From contig CM068714.1 in the NCBI GenBank assembly GCA_035079005.1, forward strand, positions 15,931,216 through 15,995,215: DNA of 64,000 nucleotides, given 5' to 3'. This DNA is from Fraxinus americana (lineage: Eukaryota; Streptophyta; Magnoliopsida; Lamiales; Oleaceae). The notes below the pieces were generated by a model. The model was not told the origin of the DNA, did no database searches, and saw nothing but the letters and a program-made list of their open reading frames with translations. Made by a program: the position numbers and the translations under genes. Below, one piece after another: positions 56,760-64,000 of this stretch. How positions within the stretch are numbered: the stretch's first letter is position 1; every line of letters starts with the position of its first letter.

Positions 56760-57394
56760 TGTTGACACCGACCTCCAAGGTGATTAAGGTCAGATTGATC
56801 CACGTCATTAGTAGAACATATGTTGAGCTCGATCGTATGAGGTCAGCACGGAGGTGGATGCCTTCTGCGAGAAGCTTGTGTAGTCTTGCAAGGTAAGGAA
56901 TAATGTAATGATTGAGAATCTATGACATGATATATGATCCACCAATCATAGAAATACAGCTGGAAAGATCTTACATCAGCGCCCACATAATCCTCCAATC
57001 AGAAGTGTTAGCATCCCCCACTAAGTAATGTATTAATTGTTGGCGGCCACTTTCAATTAATGCTCTGAAGTAATCTGATAGAATCCGATTCGGGAGCCAA
57101 TCTTATCGCACCAGCCACTGTAAGCTCGGAATTCCAGTGAAAAGATAGGAGGTGCAGCATGCATGCATATTTTCCCTATAAATAGGGATCCCAAGCCCAA
57201 AAGGAAAAAATGAACGTGAATACAAGCATATACAAACTTTTAGCATATTCTCATACTTCAAATATCTCCTATTACTAGGAAAGAGATGGATTGTATCATA
57301 TTCTTGTAAACACTTGGTTATTTAAATAAGAAATCCACGTTTCTTTCCTTAAGTTGGCTTTTGAATATCGTTCATACAAATTTCAATGTCAACA
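56760..57394 (+). repeat. 5' LTR of the Tat-like gypsy
   Basis: 635 bp with TG...CA ends. The left edge is set by the abrupt end of SUMO intron text (GAGAAATGGTTA) and the right edge by the adjoining primer-site motif. There is no partner LTR in the window for comparison. Confidence 0.75.
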
Positions 57395-57529
57395 GTTTAG
57401 CGCTAGAAAGAGGGCCCAACTTGGGAAAACAGCCCCATCTCTCCAAAAAATCTGCGAACCAGTATAATAGAAGAATTTTCAGCATCTGGAAATCGATCCC
57501 ATTCTCGTCCCGAACAAATCAGTAACCCA

Positions 57530-59075
57530 GCAAACACTGAAAGACGAGGCAGCAATGAAGCCCTCGATCCTCAAATGGTGGCTATTAAGGAAGCCATTGA
57601 AAAATTGACAAATGTTGTCAGTCGACTAGAGCCAAAAAAAGCTCGAAATCCACTGTAGGACACTGAGGTGGAATCCCCTCAACAAGAAAGAACTAGGTGA
57701 CTCCCCACTAAAAGAACTCTCCAGTTCTAAAGTGGAGAATCTTTTAAAGGCCGAATTGAAGAGATCAGAAGCTCTCCTGCCACGACGAAACCAAATTCCA
57801 AGAGAACGAATAGTGTATTCAACAGACTGGGTTCTCAACACTCATTGACACCCCCAAATAAAAATGATGAGCCTCACATTAACCGCCCTGCGGAACAAGT
57901 TGAGCTTGAAATGAGCGCTCTCAGGAAGTGCATAGCTAACTTGGAAGCCAAAAACAAAGGAGGCACAGAAGAGTACCTTACAAAGTGTCACTCCCCCTTC
58001 ACCGAGGATATTCTGGTAGAACTACTGCCAGAATAAAAATGATGAGCCTCACATTAACCGCCCTGCGGAACAAGTTGAACTTGAAATGAGCGCTCTCAGG
58101 AAGTGCATAGCTAACTTGGAAGCCAAAAACAAAGGAGGCACAGAAGAGTACCTTACAAAATGTCACTCCCCCTTCACCGAGGATATTTTGGTAGAACTAC
58201 TGCCTGAAAAACTAAAAATGCCACAGTTGACCGGATATTACGGAGAATGAGACTCCCTCAGTCACTTGGATAAATACGCCTCTTGGATGGAACTACAAAG
58301 GGTTGGAGACGCAATAATGTGCCATGATTTTCCATTAACTTTGGGGGATAAAGCTCAAAGATGGTTTAGAAGGCTGCACCAAAGGTCGATAAAAAATTGG
58401 AACGACTTCGCCACAGCATTCCTAGCTCAGTTTATGGGCTCCAAAGCAAGGACCATACCAAATGAATGGTTGGTAAGCATAAAACAAGGGAAAACAGAAT
58501 CACTCAAAAGCTTATTGAACAGGTTCAACAAACAGTCCATGGAGGTAGAAAAGATCTCTGATGACGCTGGGCTTATGGCAGTTCTTTCAGGGTTAAGTCC
58601 AAAAACAAGGTTCTGGTGGTCTGTTCATGAGGAGGGACCTCGAACATACCACGAGTTCTTAGGCCGAGCTGAGAAATATATAAGTACGGAGGAAGCCACG
58701 TCAGACCAGGAGGACGTTAAGCACGTTCCGCAGTCTCCACAATGAAACAATGGAAAACAAACAGATAAAGATTCAGGTCGAGATAAAAGCAGGGACAAAA
58801 GGGATCAAGGTCGCTCCAGGCCATATCCCGACAAATTTCGCAAATATCATCCTTTGAACGCGACATTGGAAGAGGTCGTCCTACAGGTAGGAGAAAGAGA
58901 AACCTTCGCCGACCTCCGCCTAAAAAAAAGAACATGCTGGGAAACACCAAGGGAAATACTGTCGTTACCACAGAACGATAGGACATGATACTGATAACTA
59001 CCGAAATTTAAAAGAAGAGGTGGAGTCCCTCATTCGACGAGGTCATTTACAAGAGTTCTTAGCCAAACCTAGATA
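57530..59075 (+). pseudogene. Tat-like gag
   Basis: The N-terminal acidic region contains a 175-bp tandem duplication (57,856-58,205) that shifts the frame. The Retrotrans_gag core at 58,266-58,745 reads MDKYASWMELQRVGDAIMCH, then WNDFATAFLAQFMGSKA and ESLKSLLNRFNKQ. A C-terminal part in other frames ends NYRNLKEEVESLIRRGHLQE at about 59,000-59,060. It would form particles in an active element. Confidence 0.8.
57856..58205 (+). repeat. 175-bp tandem duplication within gag
   Basis: Two adjacent copies (57,856-58,030 and 58,031-58,205) both contain ATGATGAGCCTCACATTAAC and differ at about four bases. The length is not a multiple of three, so the duplication breaks the gag frame. Confidence 0.9.
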
Positions 59076-59334
59076 AGCAAATTCTACGGGGACTCAACAT
59101 CCTAACCAACAAAGGATAGTTCCGCAAGGTTGGCCAGGACCTCAAGCTCACGATACCTAACACCGACCTGATAAGTGGAAATCAATATCTGGAAGGATCG
59201 CAAAGAGCTCGGCGTAGAATGGCACACAATGCTCGCATATGGAAGAATTATAGTGTGGCACCTCCAGAACTGGAGGTCTACACCCCTACCATACCTAGAA
59301 TGGTTTGGATTTTCAGAAGAAGATGCACAATGGA

Positions 59335-60324
59335 TTCTAGAAGATCAAAGTAATGCACTAGTCATAGCCATGACTGTTGCGGGAGTACAAATACGCCGAA
59401 CCTTAGTAGATAATGGGAGCTCGGTAAATGTTCTATACTCTAGAACTTTGGAACAAATGGCAATACCTGAACGTTACCTTCGACCATATTCCAAAAGATT
59501 GCAAGGATTCTCTGGAGACCCTATTGAAGCCCGAGGACAAATTGTACTTAGTGTGGAGATAGGCAAACCTCCTTGCCAAAGGAAGATTTTATCGAACTTC
59601 ATTGTTGTGGATCTACCTTCAAACTATAATGTCATACTAGGGAGGTCCATAGTGCATGAGCTACAAGCTGCCATCTCAATATACCACCATTGCCTTAAGT
59701 TCCCAATACCAAGTGGCCCAGGCGTGATACGTGGGAACCAGGAAGAGGCTAGAACCTGTAACGTCGACTTACCTAATCCCCAGGTCCGGATGCTGAAAAG
59801 CCAACACTCACAGCAAGTAGGGGTCTCAATGTTCAAAAGACCCATTACAGCCGACCTGACTGAGATCGGCATTACAGAAAAACACCGCAGGAAAGCGAAT
59901 GATGACCTGCTCCTGTTTGAGGAAAGAAGCAGATACCAATCCTTACCCTGGAGTTTTGGTGATCTTTGTACTTCTATCCAAAGTCAACATTCCCAAAGTC
60001 TTGGTAGATACGGGGAGCTCTCTCAACATACTTTATGCTAACACATTTGAACAAATTGGAATTCCACTCGGTTTCTTGCAACCATACCCACACATGATCA
60101 TGGGGCTTGATGGTATACTCTCTGGGGCAAAAGGAGTATTTAAACTCCTTATCGAGTTCAGAGAGTCCCCTCGCCGAACTGGGTTAAGTGCGAAATTTGT
60201 GGTTCTACACTCGAGGTCCCCCTACGATGCTATCATGGGGCAACCACTACTATTTGATCTCAGGGCAATAGTATCAATGTACCATTATTCTATCAAATTT
60301 CCCACTCCTCATGGTGCAAGATAG
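59335..60324 (+). pseudogene. Two successive retropepsin-like domains of the Tat-like element
   Basis: The first domain (about 59,360-59,750) has TLVDNGSSVNVLYSRTLEQM and NVILGRS. The second (about 59,970-60,320, in another frame) has KVLVDTGSSLNILYANTFEQ and DAIMGQPLLFDLRAIVSMYH. Both look like aspartic protease folds with D-(N/T)-G-S-S active-site text, and the two differ from one another. One protease is normal for a retrotransposon; two in series is unusual. Confidence 0.75.
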
Positions 60325-60444
60325 GTCAAATGAAACAAAAACATTGCTAAAAAATGTCAAATGGTTGTCAATTCAAAAGGAGAAAGGGTTTATTACCCTC
60401 CGAAGATCTGCATGGCATGCACAAAATAGCCCTCAACGAGCTCG

Positions 60445-61790
60445 TTGGATCCACCGTTGAAAGCGCGAGGAGGAGAACCTGTGGAAGAACTGGACATCAT
60501 TGAGGTCGGTACTAACGATCTCCCAAAAGAGCTTAAGATCGGTCATGAACTGCGACCTCCACTAAGAGGCCAGATCATCAGTTTCCTTCAAGGAAACATT
60601 GACATCTTTGCTTGGGAACACTCCTATATGAAGGGAATTGACCTAAAAATCATGTGCCATAAATTGGGAGTTGACCCTTTGATTCGACCGAAACAACAAC
60701 AACTCCGACCCTTGAATCCAGAAAGGTATGAGGCCATAAATAAGGAAGTACAAAACCTACTTCAAAATGGTTTTATTCGAGAAGCAAGGTATCCGAAATG
60801 GATCACCAACCCCGTCTTAGTTAAGAAAAACAATGGGGACTGGAGGGTGTGTATTGACTTCACCGACATGAACAAAGCATGTCCGTAAGAAAGTTTTCCG
60901 CTACCAAGGATAGATTAGATGGTGGATGCCACTTCTGGGTATGACTTACTCAGTTTTATGGATGCATATTCGAGTTACAATCAGATACCAATGTACGAAC
61001 CTGATTAAGAACACACAGCCTTTATCACCGATCGAGGTCTTTATTGCTATAAAGTGATGCCATTTGGCCTCAAGAACGCTGGGACAACATACCAACGCTT
61101 GGTTAACACTATGTTTGCCAAACAAATTGGTAAGATCATGAAAGTATATGTGGATGACATGTTGGTGAAGAGAACGGACACCAGAAACCATCCACAACAC
61201 CTCACTGAAATGTTCGAAATTTTGAGGGCATACGGGATGAAGCTGAGTCCCCAAAAATGTGCCTTTGGCGTGAGCTCGGGATTTTTAAAATATATGGTAA
61301 ACCAAAGAGGGATTAAAGCTAACCTAGAAAAGATAAGGGCCATTGTTGAAATGCGTCCCCCAACTATGCCTAAGGAAGTTCAGAGCTTAACTGTACGAGT
61401 AGCTGCCCTTAGCCGCTTCATGTCGAAATCAACAGACAAATACAGACCCTTCTTTAACATATTAAGAAAGGAAAATAAATTTGAATGGACGTCTGAGTGC
61501 CAGATTGCATTCGACCAGCTCAAGTCCCACCTAGCACAACCACCGGTGCTATCAAAGCTGTAAACAAAAGAAGTATTGCTACTCAACTTGGCAGTGTACT
61601 AACTAGGGAGGAGATGGGGATACAACACCCTGTCTATTACATTAGCAAAGCCTTACATGAAGCCGAACTACGTTATTCCCCGTTGGAAAAGTTGGCTTAT
61701 ACGGTTATTACTACAGCTCGAAAGTTAAGGCCATATTTCTTGGAACATCCAATCAAGGTTTTAATTATCCATTAAGGCAAGTGCTGCAAA
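60445..61790 (+). pseudogene. Tat-like reverse transcriptase and first RNase H
   Basis: The RT begins with NIDIFAWEHSYMKGID and has NGFIREARYPKWITNPVLVK and RVCIDFTDMNKACP, then a TAA at 60,886-60,888. It resumes with MPFGLKNAGTTYQRLVN and VYVDDMLVK, the YVDD catalytic core near 61,148. RNase H text (GIQHPVYYISKALHEAELRY) follows in another frame and ends near 61,775. Several stops make it inactive. Confidence 0.85.
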
Positions 61791-61930
61791 AACCTGATAC
61801 CTCGAGACGGATGGTGAAGTGGTCAGTTGAGCTCGGTTAATTCGACATAAGATATAAGCCACGCACCTCCATAAAGGCCCAGGCCCTGGCTAACTTTATT
61901 GCCGAATTCAGCTCGGACCCCAAAGAAGAA

Positions 61931-62308
61931 TTGCATCATTGTATGCCTTGGAAACTCTTTGTTGATGGATCCTACATAGATGAACAAGCTGGAGCTGGGG
62001 TTGTGCTGATCAGTCCAAACCAACAAGTGTTTTACGAAGCGCTGCCCTTTGATTTTAACGCATCCAACAATGAGGCCGAATATGAAGTCCTCATCGCTGG
62101 CCTACGGATAGCCAAAGAGATGAAAATTGATCACCTGATTGCATACAGTGACTCACAGCTGGTAGTGAATCAGGTCAACGAAGTCTACCAAGCAAAAGAA
62201 GAGAGAATGAACGATTACCTTCAGCTCGTCAAAAAGAAGCTAAGAATTTTGAGAACGTCCAGATCGAATGAGTCCCACGAACACAAAATGGACATGCTAA
62301 TGCTCTAG
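61931..62308 (+). CDS. Archaeal-type (second) RNase H of the Tat-like element
   Basis: The frame holds WKLFVDGSYIDEQAGAGVVL, then ASNNEAEYEVLIAGLRIAKE and AYSDSQLVVNQVN. The D, E and D catalytic positions (VDGS, NEAEYE, SDSQ) are all present. Such a second RNase H follows the first in Tat-lineage gypsy elements. It is part of the polyprotein rather than a separate gene. Confidence 0.85.
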   Translation: MHHCMPWKLFVDGSYIDEQAGAGVVLISPNQQVFYEALPFDFNASNNEAEYEVLIAGLRIAKEMKIDHLIAYSDSQLVVNQVNEVYQAKEERMNDYLQLVKKKLRILRTSRSNESHEHKMDMLML

Positions 62309-62402
62309 ATCGGTTGGCAACTAGCGTAGGGATTGAGAGGTTCGATAGTATCCCATTAGAAGGATTTGCAGCTCCACTATTAAGAAATCCGAGGCTATCC
62401 AC

Positions 62403-63523
62403 ATGACTACCAACCCCCAACCAACTTGGATGGATGAGATCATCGTGTACCTACAAACAGGTGCATGCCCCGAAGACCTCATCATGGCAAGGAAGTTGCG
62501 AATAAAGGCGGCGAGGTACACACTAATTAACGGCGTCCTATATAAACGAGGATATTCTGCGCCCCTACTTAGGTGCCTGAATGAAGAAGAAGCACTCAAC
62601 GCCATGGAAGAAGTACACGGAGGAATATGTGGAAACCATGTTGGAGGACAGTCATTAGTTCACAAAATCATGCATCAAGGGTATTTTTGGCCAACCATAA
62701 AAAAGGATACGCTAGAGTTTACCAGGAAATGTGACAAATGCCAGTGATTTGCTCCCAACATCAAACTCCCACCAGGGAAGCTGAATTATGTGATGGCACC
62801 ATGGCCTTTTGCTAAATAGGGGGTCGATTTAATCGGTCTTATGCCAACCGGAAAGGGAGGCACCAAAATTGCAATCGTGGAAGTCGATTACTTCACCAAA
62901 TGGGCTGAAGCTAAACCATTAGCCAAAATAACTGAGCACAAAACCACAGAATTCATATGGAAGTCAATCATATGCAGGTTCGGAATGCCCTCTTTAAAAA
63001 ATTTTGTAAAGAACTTAGAATACAAAAACATTTCTCCACGCCAAACCACCATCAGGCTAATGGTCAAGTTGAAGCTATCAATAAGATCATCAAGCATACA
63101 CTGAAAGCAAAGCTTGATAATCTTAAGGGAGGATGGGCAGAAGAACTCCCTGGTGTTCTATGGTCTTACCGCACAACATCCAAAAAAAGTACTGAAGAAA
63201 CTCCATTTTCTTTAGCCTTTGGGGTAGAAGCTATCATTCCACTTGAAGTCGAAATCCCTTCAGTTCAGACTTTGGCATATAGGGAAGATAAGAACGAACT
63301 AGTACTACAAGGTGAACTGGATTTGATAGAAGAAAAAAAGAACATGGCAGAAATTAGAAATGCGGTGTACAAACAACGCAATGCAAGGTACTACAATCAA
63401 AAAATAAAAAAAACGAGAATTTGTAGTTGGCGACCTTGTATTAAGAAAGGTCTTTTTGGCCACAAGAGAGCTCAGCTCTGGATCCCTAGGACCCAACTGG
63501 GAAGGTTCTTACAAAGTAACTAA
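62403..63523 (+). pseudogene. Tat-like integrase
   Basis: The zinc-binding region near 62,620-62,745 has HGGICGNHVGGQSLVHKI and CDKCQ, followed by a stop after CDKCQ (TGA). The core continues in shifted frames: VEVDYFTKWAEAKPL near 62,880, then PNHHQANGQVEAINKIIKHT near 63,045, then WSYRTTSKKSTEETPFSLAF. The text for the middle aspartate is degraded. The region ends near 63,523 and, shifted, about 63,620. Confidence 0.8.
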
Positions 63524-63693
63524 AGTATTACTCAGAGGAGCCCATGAGTTGGAAAATATGGAGGGACGACCCCTACTACATCCCTGGAATGCGGAGTATC
63601 TCAAAAAACATTACCAGTAAAGATGTAGTTGTATTACGTATTGCACGATCACCCATAAATAAAAATATGTTTTATGTATGAATGGCGTGACAA

Positions 63694-63945
63694 ATATCAA
63701 AAGCCCTACTCATGAGTAGGTCGAACTAAGGTTGCATGTGCTGCAACACTTAGGGAAAATTCCTATAAAGGAATATCAAAGCCCTACTCATGAGTAGACC
63801 GAACTGAGGTTGCATGTGCTGCAACACTTAGTGAAAATTCCTATAAAAGAATATCAAAGTCCTACTCATGAGTAGGCCGAACTGAGGTTGCATGTGCTGC
63901 AACAATTAGTGAAAACTCCTATAAAGAAATATCAAACTGAGGTTG
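63694..63945. repeat. 78-bp tandem repeat, about three copies, with palindromic core
   Basis: Units start at 63,694, 63,773 and 63,851, with a partial fourth at 63,929. Each full unit includes the perfect palindrome CTACTCATGAGTAG (the first and third units extend it slightly) and TTGCATGTGCTGCAAC. The array lies between integrase and the expected 3' LTR. Confidence 0.9.
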
Positions 63946-64000
63946 AAAATATTAAATACTCTGCAAAATTTCTTATGAAAAATGGAGATCTTTTGAAACT

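Larger units (their letters stand above)
56760..64000 (+). mobile_element. Tat-like Ty3/gypsy element (3' end beyond window)
   Basis: 5' LTR 56,760-57,394 (TGTTGACACC ... TGTCAACA) with TATAAATA near 57,177, followed by a primer-site-like TTTAGCGCTAGAAAGAGGG. The interior runs in order gag, protease region, reverse transcriptase, RNase H, a second archaeal-type RNase H and integrase. This dual RNase H is the hallmark of the Tat lineage. Frameshifts and stops occur throughout. The 3' LTR is not in the window. Confidence 0.85.

Noticed and set aside
56760..57394. Integrated pararetrovirus
   Set aside because: LTRs, a primer site, the gag-pol order with integrase and dual RNase H identify a gypsy element; no movement protein or virus-like genome plan is present.
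63694..63945. CRISPR-like regular repeats
   Set aside because: The units are contiguous with no unique spacers, lie inside a plant retrotransposon and have no cas genes nearby.
1..64000. tRNA, rRNA or snRNA genes
   Set aside because: No cloverleaf with A and B boxes and no rRNA core sequence was seen on either strand; matches to initiator-Met tRNA are the short LTR primer-binding sites.

Overview
The window is plant nuclear DNA, most likely from a eudicot. It is AT-rich and intron-bearing, and nearly all of it is nested plant transposable elements: Ty1/copia, Ty3/gypsy (Athila-like, Tat-like and an iMet-primed gypsy), TRIM-type and gag-only LTR elements, LINE remnants, hAT elements and a Tourist-like MITE. 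No bacterial, organellar or CRISPR feature was seen. I cannot name the species.

The non-transposon backbone, from about 14 kb to 56.8 kb, is a head-to-tail array of minus-strand SUMO-like (ubiquitin-fold modifier) gene copies. Six partial units are recognisable. The shared gene model is exon 1 of 81 bp, a long intron 1, exon 2 of 150 bp carrying most of the beta-grasp fold, a short intron 2, and a last exon with a Ser-Gly-Gly maturation site. Both introns of the model lie in phase 0. Every copy visible here carries at least one lesion: lost start codon, nonsense codon, frameshift, internal deletion or missing exons. Most large insertions lie in intron 1. Unit 1 (17,469-26,013) is the best preserved: exons 2 and 3 are intact, but exon 1 has a stop at codon 8 and intron 1 holds a 5.6-kb gypsy element.

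Layout. 1-7.4 kb: minus-strand copia remnant with a MITE in its integrase region, followed by its LTR, which carries an Athila-like 3' fragment. 7.4-11 kb: decayed plus-strand copia. 11-14.2 kb: sparse, with a protein-kinase-like exon. 14.2-17.3 kb: an element with long terminal inverted repeats that contains a broken cysteine-rich receptor-kinase exon and a nested TRIM. 17.3-28.4 kb: SUMO units 1 and 2, with a gypsy and a hAT element inside or between them. 28.4-37.2 kb: Athila-like element, LINE remnant, gag-only copia element and a small hAT. 37.2-44.3 kb: unit 3, whose intron 1 holds a copia fragment and a second gag-only copia element. 44.4-47.5 kb: unit 4, split by a hAT transposon. 48.4-54.5 kb: young copia element beside unit 5. 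55.5-56.8 kb: unit 6, containing a solo LTR. 56.8-64 kb: Tat-like gypsy running off the window edge.

Several insertion events can be read directly from target-site duplications: TAA, CCTAA, GCATG, TATAT, GTCTT, AGTAC, the 8-bp TGTAAATC and an 8-bp CTTTGTC-type repeat. The SUMO array probably expanded by tandem duplication and then decayed while acting as a sink for insertions. A functional founder, if one exists, would lie outside this window.
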